64,000 nt of DNA. Origin: Cognatiluteimonas telluris. GTDB taxonomy: Bacteria > Pseudomonadota > Gammaproteobacteria > Xanthomonadales > Xanthomonadaceae. The translations under genes were made by a program, and so were the position numbers. Positions 27,418 to 36,991 of this stretch are shown here, piece after piece. Position 1 is the stretch's first letter, and each line of letters begins with the position of its first letter. Below the pieces are notes generated by a model. The model ran no database searches. It worked only from the letters and a program-made list of their open reading frames with translations, and was not told the DNA's origin. The DNA lies in the NCBI RefSeq assembly GCF_011320095.1, contig NZ_JAANOY010000004.1, positions 110,454 to 174,453 of the forward strand, given 5' to 3'.

Positions 27418-29537
27418 ACCGCGACACCGGCAATCGCCGCGCGGGGCCCGCGGTCACCGGCATACCCGGCGTGCGCGCCGAGGACGACGTGCATTACCGC
27501 GAACTGATGGAACTGGTCGACAAGGGCATCATCGTCCGCGATGCCGCAGGCCACATCATCTATGCCAATGCGGCGGCGATGCGCCTGTTCCAGGTCGATC
27601 CGATGCGCACGCTGGACGATGAACTGCGGCCCAGTCGCTGGGAAGTCATCGACGAGAACGCCAACGCGCTACACGAGGACGAGCTCCCCGCGCTGCGCGC
27701 GCTGCGCACCGGCAAGGTCGCCGACAGCACCGTACTGGGCTTCTACAACCTCGCCCGGCGCCAGCTCACCTGGTTGTCCGTGACCGCGGTGCCGCAGATC
27801 GCGCCCGGCGCCGAGCGCGCGCACCAGGTGCTGTCGCTGTTCAGCGACGTGACCGAACTCAAGCGCGACAGCGCGCTGTTCGATCGCGTGCAGGCACTGG
27901 CGCACATCGGCGGCTGGGAATGGGATGCCGCGCGCAACCGCCTGTACCTGAGCAGCGAGTCGGTGCGCATCCTCGGCAGCGTCGATCCGCCGACCACCAT
28001 GGACGAGATGCAGGCCTGCCTGGTCGAGCCCGACCGCCGGCGCCTGCGCGCGGCGATCGAACACGCGCAGGTCGAAGGCAATGCGTTCGACCTCGAGTTG
28101 CAGGGGCGGCGCAGCGATGGCCATGCCTTCTGGGTGCGCGCGATCGCCGAACCCGACCACGGGCAGCCGCTGTCGCAGCGCGTCACGGGAACGCTGCAGG
28201 ACATCACCCGCCGCAAGCAGGCCGAGGAGACGCTGCGCGTGCAGGCACGCACCGATCCGCTGACCGGGCTGCTCAATCGCGATGCGGTGCTGAGCGAGCT
28301 GTCCGAGCGGCTGGGCGATGCTGCGCAGTCGCAGGTGGCAGTGCTCTACATCGACCTGGATCGCTTCAAGGTCGTCAACGACGTGCTCGGCCACGGCGCC
28401 GGCGACGAGCTGCTGGTCACCGCGGCACGGCGCATCAGCCACGCGGTCGGCACCGAAGGCCTGATCGCCCGCTTCGGCGGCGACGAATTCCTTGTCACCT
28501 GCGGCTTCGGCGACGACCCGCAGCAACCCGAGCGCATCGCCGAGCGCATCCTCGCCGCCTTCGGCGACAGCTTCAAGTTCGAGCACGAGGAATTCAGCAT
28601 CACCGCCAGCATCGGCATCGCGCGCGCACCCGGCGACGGCGACAGCGCGCACGTGCTGATCCAGAACGCCGATGCCGCGATGTACGACTCCAAGCGCCGC
28701 ATCCGCAACGGCTGGCAGGCGTTCACGCCGGCACTGGCGCAGACCCAGGCCGAGCGGTTGCGGGTGGAAACCCACCTGCGGCGCGCAACCGACAACAACG
28801 AGTTCCACCTCGTCTACCAGCCGCAGGTCGACCTGCGCCACGGCCGCATCGTGGCCGCCGAAGCCTTGATCCGCTGGGAAAACCACCAGCTCGGCGAGAT
28901 GCGCCCCGACCATTTCATCGGCCACGCCGAAGTCACCGGCGACATCGTGCGCATCGGGACGTGGGTGCTGCGCGAGGCCTGCCGGCAAGTGTGCGAATGG
29001 CGCGAATCGGGGCTGGGCATCGTGCGGGTCGCGGTGAATGTTTCCTACCGGCAGTTCCTCGGCGACGACCTGGCGCAGGTCGTGGCCGGCGTGCTGCAGG
29101 AATTCGGCCTGCCGGGCACGGCGCTGGAGCTGGAGTTCACCGAGCGCGTGCTGATCGAGGACGCGCCGGACACGATCAAGGCCTTCGCCGACCTGCGCGA
29201 GCTGGGCGTGATGTTGACGATCGACGACTTCGGCGAAGGCTACAGCGCGTTGAACTACCTGCGCCGGTTGCCGATCCACGGCCTGAAGCTGTCGCAGCTG
29301 TTCGTGCATGGCGCACCGGGCAACAAGTCCGATGTCGCGGTCTGCCAGGCGGTCGCCGGCATCGCGCGCAGCCTCGGCCTGGGCCTGGTCGCCGAGGGCA
29401 TCGAATCCGAAGCGCAGCGGCAGTTCCTGCTGCAGCTGGGCGTGCCGGTCGGCCAGGGCTTCCTGTTCGCGCCGGGATTGCGCCCAGGCGAATTCGCCCG
29501 TCGCCTGGACCAGCCACTGATCCTTGCCGGAGCCTGA
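27414..29537 (+). CDS. PAS-PAS-GGDEF-EAL cyclic-di-GMP signalling protein
   Basis: A cytoplasmic sensor of 707 residues with no transmembrane segment. A first PAS (HYRELMELVDKGIIVRDAAG, residues 22-140) and a second PAS (AHIGGWEWDAARNRLY, 160-270) are followed by a GGDEF domain with intact RFGGDEF and DPLTGLLNRD. No I-site RxxD is seen in the expected position. The EAL domain has EALIRW, NVSYRQF, ELEFTERVL, IDDFGEGYSAL and AEGIESEAQ, so most metal and base residues are present. The usual KIDxSFV is KLSQLFV here, and DDFGTG is DDFGEG, which may alter activity. The start codon overlaps the liuE stop (ATGA). The direction of net activity cannot be told. Confidence 0.92.
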   Translation: MNRDTGNRRAGPAVTGIPGVRAEDDVHYRELMELVDKGIIVRDAAGHIIYANAAAMRLFQVDPMRTLDDELRPSRWEVIDENANALHEDELPALRALRTGKVADSTVLGFYNLARRQLTWLSVTAVPQIAPGAERAHQVLSLFSDVTELKRDSALFDRVQALAHIGGWEWDAARNRLYLSSESVRILGSVDPPTTMDEMQACLVEPDRRRLRAAIEHAQVEGNAFDLELQGRRSDGHAFWVRAIAEPDHGQPLSQRVTGTLQDITRRKQAEETLRVQARTDPLTGLLNRDAVLSELSERLGDAAQSQVAVLYIDLDRFKVVNDVLGHGAGDELLVTAARRISHAVGTEGLIARFGGDEFLVTCGFGDDPQQPERIAERILAAFGDSFKFEHEEFSITASIGIARAPGDGDSAHVLIQNADAAMYDSKRRIRNGWQAFTPALAQTQAERLRVETHLRRATDNNEFHLVYQPQVDLRHGRIVAAEALIRWENHQLGEMRPDHFIGHAEVTGDIVRIGTWVLREACRQVCEWRESGLGIVRVAVNVSYRQFLGDDLAQVVAGVLQEFGLPGTALELEFTERVLIEDAPDTIKAFADLRELGVMLTIDDFGEGYSALNYLRRLPIHGLKLSQLFVHGAPGNKSDVAVCQAVAGIARSLGLGLVAEGIESEAQRQFLLQLGVPVGQGFLFAPGLRPGEFARRLDQPLILAGA

Positions 29538-29538
29538 C

Positions 29539-30021
29539 GTGACGTTGCGGATACGGCCGATCGAAGCGCGCGACGACGCCGATGTCGCGCTCATCATCCG
29601 CACCGTCATGCCGGAATTCGGGGCGGTCGGTAGCGGCTTTGCGATCAGCGACCCCGAGGTCGACTGGATGAGCCGTGCGTATGCGGCGCTGCGCAGTGCC
29701 TATTTCGTCGTCGAGGACGATGGCGTGGTCGTCGGCGGCGGCGGCGTGGCGCCGCTGTCCGGCGGCCCCGACGACACCTGCGAGTTGCGCAAGATGTATT
29801 TCCTGCCCCTGGCGCGCGGGCGCGGCGCGGGCGCGGCGTTGATGGAGCGCTGCCTGGAGGCGGCGCGCGGATTCGGCTTCCGCCAGTGCTACCTGGAAAC
29901 GCTCGCGGGCATGGACGCGGCGATGAAACTGTATGACCGCAGCGGGTTCGAGCGCATCGTCGGACCGCTCGGTGCCACCGGGCACGGCGGCTGCAACACC
30001 TTCTACCTGCGCGCACTGTAG
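29539..30021 (+). CDS. GNAT-family N-acetyltransferase
   Basis: A 160-residue acetyltransferase. GTG at 29539 is chosen because it gives the canonical opening (M)TLRIRPIEARDDADVALI, with GGAG nine bases ahead. The acetyl-CoA-binding motif is LRKMYFLPLARGRGAGAALM (R/Q-x-x-G-x-G/A), followed by YDRSGFERIVGPLGATGH near the C-terminus. The substrate is unknown. It starts one base after the GGDEF-EAL stop, so it is probably in the same transcript. Confidence 0.88.
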   Translation: MTLRIRPIEARDDADVALIIRTVMPEFGAVGSGFAISDPEVDWMSRAYAALRSAYFVVEDDGVVVGGGGVAPLSGGPDDTCELRKMYFLPLARGRGAGAALMERCLEAARGFGFRQCYLETLAGMDAAMKLYDRSGFERIVGPLGATGHGGCNTFYLRAL

Positions 30022-30050
30022 CCCGCGGCCCGCGCCCGGAGAATTAGCCG

Positions 30051-31415
30051 ATGACCTTGCGTCCGATGGCCTTGCATCCGATGACATCAGTCGTCACCGC
30101 CCTGCTCCTGTGCCTGCTGTGCTGGTCGCTTGGCGCCGTCGCCGCAAACGCGGGCGCCACCGATGCAGCGCCTTCCAGTACGTCCTATCTCCTGCTCCCG
30201 CAGCGGGTCTGGAACGGCAGCGACCCCGCGTCCCACGACGGCTGGGCGGTGCTGGTGCGCGATGGCGCGATCGTCGCCGTCGGCGCCGCGGACGCCATCG
30301 ATGCCGCCGACGCGCAACGGATCGAACTGCCGGGCATGACGCTGGTCCCTGGCCTGGTCGACCTGCATTCGCACCTGTTCCTGCATCCCTACAACGAGAC
30401 CCTGTGGAACGACCAGGTGCTCAAGGAACCGCAGGATTACCGCACCCTCGAAGCCGCGCAGCACGCGCGCGACACGCTGCTGGCCGGCTTCACCACCCTG
30501 CGCGACCTCGGCACCGAAGGCGCGGGCTACGCCGATGTGTCGCTCAAGCGCGCGATCCACGAAGGCATGATTCCGGGCCCCCGGCTGTTCGTCGCCACCC
30601 GCGCGATCGTCGCCACCGCCAGCTACGGGCCGGGGCCGCACGGCTTCCGCCCGGACCTCGACCTGCCCAGCGGCGCGCAGCCGGTCAGCGGCGTTGACCA
30701 GGTGCTGGCGGCGGTGCGCGAACAGGCTGGCCATGGCGCCGACTGGATCAAGGTGTATTCGGATTACCGCGTCGGCGCCGACGGTGGCACCGCGCCGACC
30801 TTCACCGAGTCCGAGCTCAAGGCGCTGGTCGAAGCCGCCCATCTGTCGGGACGCCCGGTCGCGGCGCACAGCGCCAGCGATGCCGGCATGCGGATGGCGA
30901 TCGAAGCCGGCGTCGACAGCATCGAGCATGGCTACGGTGGCAGCACGGCGACGTTCAAGCTGATGCACGACCGCGGCGTGGCCTACCTGCCGACGCTGAC
31001 CGCGGTCGAGGCCACCGAGGAATATTTCAACCACCACACGCCGGGTGCACCGGCGACGCCGAAGATGCAGGAAGCCGCAGGCGCCTTCCGCACCGCGCGC
31101 GCGGCCGGGGTGACGATCGGCTGCGGCAGCGACGTCGGCGTCTTCCGCCATGGCGACAACTGGCGCGAGCCGACCTGGATGGTGCGGCTGGGCATGACCC
31201 CGCTCGAGGCGATGCGCGCCTGCACCAGCGTGGCGGCGAGGATCCTCCGGCAGCAGGACCGCTTCGGCCGCATCGCCCCGGGCCTGCGCGCCGACCTGGT
31301 GGCCTTCGACGGCGACCCGACGGTGGATATCGGCGCCCTGCAGCACCCGGCGTTCGTGATGAAGGATGGCGTCGTGTACCGGGCGCCGTCGGATGCCCGA
31401 CCCGCCCTACGGTAA
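30051..31415 (+). CDS. secreted imidazolonepropionase-like amidohydrolase
   Basis: A 454-residue metal-dependent hydrolase with an N-terminal signal peptide ([21 protein letters not shown]) after a short basic leader. The amidohydrolase metal site is complete to the eye: DLHSH (two His), DWIKVYSDY (Lys likely carboxylated), VAAHSAS, IEHGYG and GSDVGVF (Asp). [13 protein letters not shown] is the usual C-terminal beta-sandwich entry. Similar periplasmic enzymes act as Xaa-Pro dipeptidases/prolidases or on organophosphates, so the substrate is open. Three in-frame ATGs lie at the start; the first has GGAG upstream. Confidence 0.88.
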   Translation: MTLRPMALHPMTSVVTALLLCLLCWSLGAVAANAGATDAAPSSTSYLLLPQRVWNGSDPASHDGWAVLVRDGAIVAVGAADAIDAADAQRIELPGMTLVPGLVDLHSHLFLHPYNETLWNDQVLKEPQDYRTLEAAQHARDTLLAGFTTLRDLGTEGAGYADVSLKRAIHEGMIPGPRLFVATRAIVATASYGPGPHGFRPDLDLPSGAQPVSGVDQVLAAVREQAGHGADWIKVYSDYRVGADGGTAPTFTESELKALVEAAHLSGRPVAAHSASDAGMRMAIEAGVDSIEHGYGGSTATFKLMHDRGVAYLPTLTAVEATEEYFNHHTPGAPATPKMQEAAGAFRTARAAGVTIGCGSDVGVFRHGDNWREPTWMVRLGMTPLEAMRACTSVAARILRQQDRFGRIAPGLRADLVAFDGDPTVDIGALQHPAFVMKDGVVYRAPSDARPALR

Positions 31416-31446
31416 AATCGGGGTTTCGCCTTCGCAGGACTCCCCC

Positions 31447-32217
31447 ATGCAGCTCAATTCCGTCCGCGCGGTCATCACCGGCGGCGTTTCCGGCCTCGGC
31501 TTCGCCGTGGCGCGCCACCTGGTCGCCAACGGCGGCAAGGTCGTGTTGTTCGACGTCAACGACGACAAGGGCGCGGCGGCCGTCGCCGAACTTGGCGCAG
31601 CCAACGCGCGCTACCTGCGCACCGACGTCACCGACGAGGCCAGCGTCGAGGCCAACATCGACGCGGCGATCGCATTCCTCGGCGGCCTGAACGTCGCGAT
31701 CAACTGCGCCGGCATCCTCGGCGCCGGCCGCGTGCTGGGCAAGGACGGCGCGATGCCGCTCAAGCAATTCGCCGGCACGGTGATGGTGAATCTCGTCGGC
31801 AGCTTCAACGTCGCCAAGACCGCCGCCGAGCGCATGCAGCGCAACGAGGCCGGCGTCGATGGCGAGCGCGGGGTGATCGTCAACACCGCGTCGGTCGCGG
31901 CCTACGAAGGCCAGATCGGCCAGGCGGCGTATTCGGCCTCCAAGGGCGGCGTGGTCGGGATGACGCTGCCGATGGCGCGCGAACTCGCCCGCTTCGGCAT
32001 CCGCGTCATGACCATCGCGCCGGGCATTTTCTGGACGCCGATGGTCGACGGCATGCCCGAGGCGGTGCAGCAGTCGCTGGCCGCCTCGATCCCCTTCCCC
32101 TCGCGCCTGGGCAAGCCGGAGGAATACGCGGATCTCGTCGCCTACATCCTCGGCAACACCTATCTCAACGGCGAAACCATCCGCCTCGACGGCGCGACCC
32201 GACTGGCGCCGAAGTGA
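31447..32217 (+). CDS. SDR, 3-hydroxyacyl-CoA dehydrogenase type II-like
   Basis: A 256-residue short-chain dehydrogenase. The cofactor loop is TGGVSGLGFAVARHL, the acidic LFDVN after the second strand indicates NAD preference, and NCAGILGAGR is present. The catalytic triad appears as NTASVAAYEG and YSASKGGVVGMTL. Overall it resembles human HSD17B10 and bacterial 3-hydroxy-2-methylbutyryl-CoA dehydrogenase, which acts in isoleucine degradation and so fits the neighbourhood. Fatty-acid beta-oxidation is the alternative. Confidence 0.88.
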   Translation: MQLNSVRAVITGGVSGLGFAVARHLVANGGKVVLFDVNDDKGAAAVAELGAANARYLRTDVTDEASVEANIDAAIAFLGGLNVAINCAGILGAGRVLGKDGAMPLKQFAGTVMVNLVGSFNVAKTAAERMQRNEAGVDGERGVIVNTASVAAYEGQIGQAAYSASKGGVVGMTLPMARELARFGIRVMTIAPGIFWTPMVDGMPEAVQQSLAASIPFPSRLGKPEEYADLVAYILGNTYLNGETIRLDGATRLAPK

Positions 32218-32227
32218 GCATCCCGTC

Positions 32228-32515
32228 ATGAGGCAGAGCTGGCTGCAACGACGCTGGCCGGTGCTGCGCGCCCGCGGCCGGGTGCATTTCGTGCTGGTCT
32301 ACGGGCTGCTGCTGGTCGGCGGCCTGATGAGCGTAGGCATCGCGCTGTTGCTGCTGCTCGCCGCTCGCCAGCAGCCGCTGCACCTGGGCGCGGTGCTGCC
32401 GCTGGTGCCGCTGCTGTGCCTGCCGGCCGGCGCGCTCTGGGGCCTGCTGGCCTGGCACTGGAACGAGTACCTGTTCCGCAAGCTCGGATTCGACCGCGAC
32501 ATTTCTTCCCGATGA
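32228..32515 (+). CDS. small two-helix membrane protein
   Basis: A 95-residue protein with a basic N-terminus ([18 protein letters not shown]) and two predicted transmembrane helices (about 20-45 and 55-76), ending in a soluble [10 protein letters not shown] tail. It starts 11 bases after the SDR stop. No family is recognised. The positive-inside rule puts the N-terminus in the cytoplasm. Confidence 0.65.
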   Translation: MRQSWLQRRWPVLRARGRVHFVLVYGLLLVGGLMSVGIALLLLLAARQQPLHLGAVLPLVPLLCLPAGALWGLLAWHWNEYLFRKLGFDRDISSR

Positions 32516-32534
32516 ACCAACCAGAAGCAGCACG

Positions 32535-33101
32535 ATGAAAGCCTACGACGTCAAGAAAGGAAACGTGGTCGACCACAACGGCACCGTCTACCAGGTGCGC
32601 GACATCGAGCGCAGTTCGCCACAGGGGCGCGGCGGCAACGTCAAGTTCCGTTTCACCATGTACTCGGTGCCCGGCGGCAACAAGTTCGACCTCAGCCTCG
32701 GCGGTGAGGACGAATTGAAGGAAGTCGAACTCTCGCGCCGGCAGGCGACGTTCTCGTACAAGGACGGCGACGCGTTCGTGTTCCTCGACGACGAGGACTA
32801 CACGCCCTATACGCTGGATGCGGACGTGGTCGGCGATGGCGCCGGATTCATCGTCGACGGCCTGGCCAACTGCTACGTGCAGATCATCGACGACATGCCG
32901 GTCGCCCTGCAGTTGCCGCAGAGCGTGGCCATCGAAGTCGTCGAAACCCCGCCCGAGCTCAAGGGCGGCACCGCGACCAAGCGCCCGAAGCCGGCACGCC
33001 TGTCCACGGGCATCGAGATCCAGGTGCCCGAGTACATCGGCAATGGCGAGCGGGTGTGGGTGAACACCACGACCGGGGAATTCGGCGGTCGCGCCGACTG
33101 A
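32535..33101 (+). CDS. yeiP: elongation factor P-like protein (YeiP/EfpL)
   Basis: A paralogue of EF-P that relieves ribosome stalling on proline-rich and other difficult motifs. The 188 residues have the three-domain EF-P layout: a KOW-like N domain starting [17 protein letters not shown]; the tip loop [14 protein letters not shown], with Arg in place of the modifiable Lys of EF-P, as in EfpL; then two OB domains. The C-terminal signature [20 protein letters not shown] is intact. It is preceded by the small membrane gene by 19 bases. Confidence 0.93.
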   Translation: MKAYDVKKGNVVDHNGTVYQVRDIERSSPQGRGGNVKFRFTMYSVPGGNKFDLSLGGEDELKEVELSRRQATFSYKDGDAFVFLDDEDYTPYTLDADVVGDGAGFIVDGLANCYVQIIDDMPVALQLPQSVAIEVVETPPELKGGTATKRPKPARLSTGIEIQVPEYIGNGERVWVNTTTGEFGGRAD

Positions 33102-33110
33102 GCCCATCCG

Positions 33111-33184
33111 CGGGAGCAGCTACAGCCGCGGGCGTTTCGTCCGCCCGGAAATGGCGAAGGGCTCACGGCTGAAGCCGCTCCTAC
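33111..33184. repeat. inverted pair of interspersed repeats
   Basis: CGGGAGCAGCTACAGCCGCG (33111-33130) and CTCACGGCTGAAGCCGCTCC (33162-33181, continuing to TAC) are inverted imperfect copies of one 20-22 bp unit flanking about 30 bp. The right copy matches the unit inside icmF at 13870-13890. This is a REP/BIME-like element between efpL and the permease. Confidence 0.7.
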
Positions 33185-33351
33185 CGGGAGCCGCTCTTCG
33201 TTGGCCGGACGGCCCCTCGTTCAGGCGCATGCCCCGCTCGCCGGGACGCCGCGGAGCTTGTGTGCATCCCAGCCGACCGGTAAGGTCGGCCACTGTTTTG
33301 CACGCACGGCCTGGCCGTGCACCGCCTGCAGACTCCTTGGGGGAGAACACG

Positions 33352-34920
33352 ATGCTTTTTTGGCGCGTCAAGCCGCTCGACAAGATCCTGGAGACCGCCG
33401 GCAAGAAGGCGCTCACCCGGCAACTGGGTGCGTTCCAGCTGACCATGCTCGGCATCGGTGCCGTGATCGGCACTGGTATCTTCGTGCTCACTGCCGAGGC
33501 CGGACAGAAGGCCGGTCCGGCGATGATGGTGTCCTTCGTCATCGCGGCCGTGGTCTGCGCGCTCGCTGCGCTGGCCTACGCCGAACTGGCTTCGATGGTG
33601 CCGGTCGCCGGCTCCGCGTACACCTACACCTACGGCGTGCTGGGCGAAGGCCTGGCGTGGATCGTCGGCTGGGCGTTGGTGCTCGAATACGCGGTGGCAG
33701 CGGGCGCGGTCGCGGTCGGCTGGTCGGGTTACATGAACGGGCTGCTGTTGCACAGCAACCTGTTCGGACTGGTGGAACCCGGGACACTGGCCTTGCCGAT
33801 GTCGCTGCGCACCGGTCCCTACGACGGCGGCGTGTTCAACCTGCTTGCGTGCCTGATCTCGCTGGTGGTGACCTGGCTGCTGGTGATCGGCACGTCGAAG
33901 TCGGCGAAGGTCAATGCGGTGCTGGTGTCGATCAAGATCGCCGCGCTGGTCGCCTTCATCGTGATCTCGCTGCCCGCGGTCAACAGCGACAACTTCACTC
34001 CGTTCTTCCCCACCGGCTGGGGCAGCCCGATGGGCGGCGTGGGCGTGCTCGGCGCCGCGGCGTCGATCTTCTTCGCCTATGTCGGCTTCGACGCGGTCTC
34101 CACCGCCTCGGAAGAAACCAAGAACCCCAACCGCAACATCCCGATCGGCCTGATCGGATCGCTGGCGATCTGCACCATCTTCTACCTGCTGGTCGGCTAT
34201 GGCGCCGTGGGTGCCGCCGGTTCGACGCCGATGGTGGGTGCCGATGGCGTGATCCTGCAGCCGGGCACACCGGAAATGGCCTCGGTCTGCCTGAGCCACG
34301 CCGACGCGCTGGTGTGCAGCAAGGAACCGCTGGCGCACGTCATGCGCATGATCGGCTTCGGCAAGGTCGGCAACATGATCGGCCTGGCCGCGGCGCTGGC
34401 GTTGCCGTCGGTGGTGCTGATGATGATCTACGGCCAGACCCGCATCTTCTTCACCATGTCGCGCGACGGCCTGCTGCCCGAAGTGCTGTCGCGGGTGCAT
34501 CCGAAGTACCACACCCCGCACGTGATCACGATCATCACCGGCGTGTTCGTGGCGCTGTTCGGCGCGATGTTCCCGGTGGGAATCCTGGCCGACATCTCCA
34601 ACTCGGGCACGTTGTTCGCCTTCATCATGGTGGCGATCGGGGTGATGATCCTGCGCAAGCAGCAGCCCAACCGGCATCGCCCGTTCCGCACGCCATTCGT
34701 GTGGGTGGTCTGCCCGCTCGCGGTCGCCGGCTGCCTGCTGCTGTTCGTCAACCTGTCGATGTACACGATCAGCCTGTTCTTCGGCTGGGCGATCATCGGC
34801 CTGGTGGTCTACATGCTGTACGGCTACAAGCGCAGCGAGCTGGGGCGTGGCCTCAAGGCCGCCAAGGGCGGCGAAGTGCCGCCACCGGAGCCACCGTTCC
34901 ATGAGGGCCCGCAGGCCTGA
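33352..34920 (+). CDS. APC-family cationic amino-acid-type permease
   Basis: A 522-residue inner-membrane transporter with about 12 hydrophobic segments. It starts MLFWRVKPLDKILETAGKKA behind GGGGGAG; the upstream in-frame region crosses a repeat and is not coding. The first helix has the APC substrate/ion motif GIGAVIGTGIFVLTAEAG. FAYVGFDAVSTASEETKNP is the conserved CAT/YfnA motif after helix 6. The soluble tail is Pro-rich (EVPPPEPPFHEGP). The substrate is probably an amino acid but is not determinable here. It has its own terminator. Confidence 0.9.
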   Translation: MLFWRVKPLDKILETAGKKALTRQLGAFQLTMLGIGAVIGTGIFVLTAEAGQKAGPAMMVSFVIAAVVCALAALAYAELASMVPVAGSAYTYTYGVLGEGLAWIVGWALVLEYAVAAGAVAVGWSGYMNGLLLHSNLFGLVEPGTLALPMSLRTGPYDGGVFNLLACLISLVVTWLLVIGTSKSAKVNAVLVSIKIAALVAFIVISLPAVNSDNFTPFFPTGWGSPMGGVGVLGAAASIFFAYVGFDAVSTASEETKNPNRNIPIGLIGSLAICTIFYLLVGYGAVGAAGSTPMVGADGVILQPGTPEMASVCLSHADALVCSKEPLAHVMRMIGFGKVGNMIGLAAALALPSVVLMMIYGQTRIFFTMSRDGLLPEVLSRVHPKYHTPHVITIITGVFVALFGAMFPVGILADISNSGTLFAFIMVAIGVMILRKQQPNRHRPFRTPFVWVVCPLAVAGCLLLFVNLSMYTISLFFGWAIIGLVVYMLYGYKRSELGRGLKAAKGGEVPPPEPPFHEGPQA

Positions 34921-34943
34921 GCAATGCCTGCAGCGGTTGACCC

Positions 34944-34974
34944 GAACGGCGCGATCATCGCGCCGTTCTTTTTT
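34944..34974 (+). terminator. Rho-independent terminator after the permease
   Basis: GAACGGCGCGAT/ATCGCGCCGTTC pair around a very short centre (34944-34967) followed by a run of T to 34974, 23 bases after the permease stop. Confidence 0.93.
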
Positions 34975-35070
34975 GCAGCGGCTACATGGGCTGCACACAT
35001 CGCCGGTGATGCCCGACGTCCCGCCCGCCGCATCCACCTCTCCCTTCCCCGCGGGCGGTAAACTGTCGCC

Positions 35071-35706
35071 ATGAGCAATTCAATGCCCAACCAGGCGCGG
35101 CAGCTGCCCGCGGTGGCCGCGGAGATCATCGCCAACGTGCGCGAACTCGCCGCGGCGGGCTTGACGCCCGCGACCAGCAGCAACTTCTCCTGCCGCCTGG
35201 ACGATGCGCAAGCGGCGATCACGGTTTCGGGTCGCGACAAGGGCCGCCTGGCCGAAGCCGACATCATGGTCGTGGACTTCGACGGCAACGCGGTCGGCAG
35301 CAACCTGCGTCCGTCCGCCGAAACCCTGCTGCATACCCAGCTGTACCGGCGGTACCCCGAGATCGGCTGCGTGCTGCATACGCATTCGCAGGCGCAGACG
35401 ATCGCGTCGCGGCTGTATTCCGGCGCCGGCCACGTGCGGCTGGAAGGTTACGAGCTGCTGAAGGCCTTCGCCGGCAACGAAACCCACGATACCCACGTCG
35501 ACGTGCCGGTGCTGTCCAACACCCAGGACATGCACACGCTGGCCGCGCAGGTCGACGCGCTGCTCGACCGCCAATGCATGTGGGGCTATCTGATCGACGG
35601 CCACGGCCTCTACACCTGGGGACGTGACATGGCCGAAGCACGACGCCACCTGGATGCATTCGAATTCCTGCTGCGCTGCGAACTGGAACTGCGGAGGCTG
35701 CGATGA
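35071..35706 (+). CDS. mtnB: methylthioribulose-1-phosphate dehydratase
   Basis: A class-II aldolase-family zinc enzyme of the methionine salvage pathway. It has 211 residues. The serine/glycine phosphate loop [21 protein letters not shown], the metal ligands in [14 protein letters not shown] and the third His in [13 protein letters not shown] are all visible. The stop overlaps the mtnD start by ATGA. First gene of an mtnB-mtnD-mtnC operon. Confidence 0.93.
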   Translation: MSNSMPNQARQLPAVAAEIIANVRELAAAGLTPATSSNFSCRLDDAQAAITVSGRDKGRLAEADIMVVDFDGNAVGSNLRPSAETLLHTQLYRRYPEIGCVLHTHSQAQTIASRLYSGAGHVRLEGYELLKAFAGNETHDTHVDVPVLSNTQDMHTLAAQVDALLDRQCMWGYLIDGHGLYTWGRDMAEARRHLDAFEFLLRCELELRRLR

Positions 35707-36260
35707 GCCGGCTTCGGATCTTCGAGGAGGCGCACCCGGACCAACCGTTGCTGTCGACGGAGGATGCGTCGCGCATCGCGAGCGAGCTGTCGGCGATCGG
35801 CGTGGCCTTCGAGCAGTGGCAGGCGACGCAGGCCATCGCGCCGGGGGCGTCGTCCGAGGACGTGATGGCCGCCTATCGCGGCGACATCGACCGGCTGGTC
35901 GGCGAACGCGGTTTCCGCTCCGTCGACGTGGTCAGCATCGCGCCCGATCATCCGCAGCGCGACCAGATGCGTGCCAAGTTCCTCGAGGAGCACTTCCACA
36001 AGGAAGACGAGGTGCGGTTCTTCGTGGCCGGCTCGGGACTGTTCACCCTGCACGTGGACGACAGGGTGTTCGAGATCCGCTGCGAGCAGGGCGACCTGAT
36101 CGCGGTGCCCGATTCGACCCATCACTGGTTCGACATGGGGCCGGAACCCTATTTCGTCGCGATCCGCTTCTTCACCGAACCCGATGGCTGGGTGGGACAT
36201 TTCACCGGCACCGACATCGCGCGCAGGTTTCCGCGCTACGAGCCCGGACAAGCGGGCTGA
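35703..36260 (+). CDS. mtnD: acireductone dioxygenase
   Basis: A cupin enzyme that oxidises acireductone to the 2-keto precursor of methionine and formate (Fe form) or off-pathway products (Ni form). The 185 residues contain the metal motif [13 protein letters not shown] (H-x-H-x3-E) and the later His in [26 protein letters not shown] fits the cupin core. Coupled to mtnB by ATGA. Confidence 0.94.
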   Translation: MSRLRIFEEAHPDQPLLSTEDASRIASELSAIGVAFEQWQATQAIAPGASSEDVMAAYRGDIDRLVGERGFRSVDVVSIAPDHPQRDQMRAKFLEEHFHKEDEVRFFVAGSGLFTLHVDDRVFEIRCEQGDLIAVPDSTHHWFDMGPEPYFVAIRFFTEPDGWVGHFTGTDIARRFPRYEPGQAG

Positions 36261-36262
36261 AC

Positions 36263-36961
36263 GTGGCGACTACCATCCTCACCGACATCGAAGGCACCAC
36301 CAGCAGTATTTCGTTCGTGAAGGACGTGCTGTTTCCATATGCGCGGCGCGCCCTGCCCGGGTTCGTGCGCGCGCATGGCGACGATCCGGAGGTGCGCCGC
36401 TGGCTGGACCTGGTGGCAACCGAGAGCGGCGGCATCTGCAGCGACGAGGTCATCGTCGAGACATTGCAGGGCTGGATCGACCAGGACCGCAAGCACACCG
36501 CGCTCAAGGCGTTGCAGGGGCTGATGTGGCGCGAGGGTTATCTGCGCGGGGATTTCCACGGCCACGTCTATCCCGATGCGGCGCAGGCGCTGCGCGACTG
36601 GCATGCGGACGGCACCCGGCTGGCGGTGTATTCGTCCGGTTCGGTGGATGCGCAGAAGCTGCTGTTCGGCCACAGCGAAGCCGGCGACCTGGCGCCGGTC
36701 TTCAGCGATTTTTTCGACACCCGCGTTGGGCACAAGCGGGAAGCCGACAGTTACCGCCGCATCGCCGAAGCATTGCGGCAGCCGCCAGGCGACATCGTCT
36801 TCCTGTCCGATGTGGTCGAGGAGCTCGACGCCGCGCGCGAGGCGGGCATGCGGACCGTCCTGCTCGATCGGCGCGAGGATTACCCGCAGGCGCGAGACGC
36901 AAAGGTGGCGAACGGACACCCGCGCGTCGAGTCGTTCGCGCAGGTAGACATCGCGGGCTGA
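36263..36961 (+). CDS. mtnC: enolase-phosphatase E1
   Basis: A HAD-superfamily bifunctional enolase/phosphatase producing acireductone. GTG at 36263 gives (M)[18 protein letters not shown]; the DIEGTTSSI motif is diagnostic for MtnC (Asp nucleophile and Glu/Gly variant of DxDxT). [16 protein letters not shown] (motif II), the Lys of [10 protein letters not shown] (motif III) and [17 protein letters not shown] (motif IV) follow. 232 residues. Converges on hisIE with only about 30 bases between stops and no obvious terminator. Confidence 0.93.
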   Translation: MATTILTDIEGTTSSISFVKDVLFPYARRALPGFVRAHGDDPEVRRWLDLVATESGGICSDEVIVETLQGWIDQDRKHTALKALQGLMWREGYLRGDFHGHVYPDAAQALRDWHADGTRLAVYSSGSVDAQKLLFGHSEAGDLAPVFSDFFDTRVGHKREADSYRRIAEALRQPPGDIVFLSDVVEELDAAREAGMRTVLLDRREDYPQARDAKVANGHPRVESFAQVDIAG

Positions 36962-36991
36962 TCGCGCGCCGATCCCGCGCAAATCGCGGAC

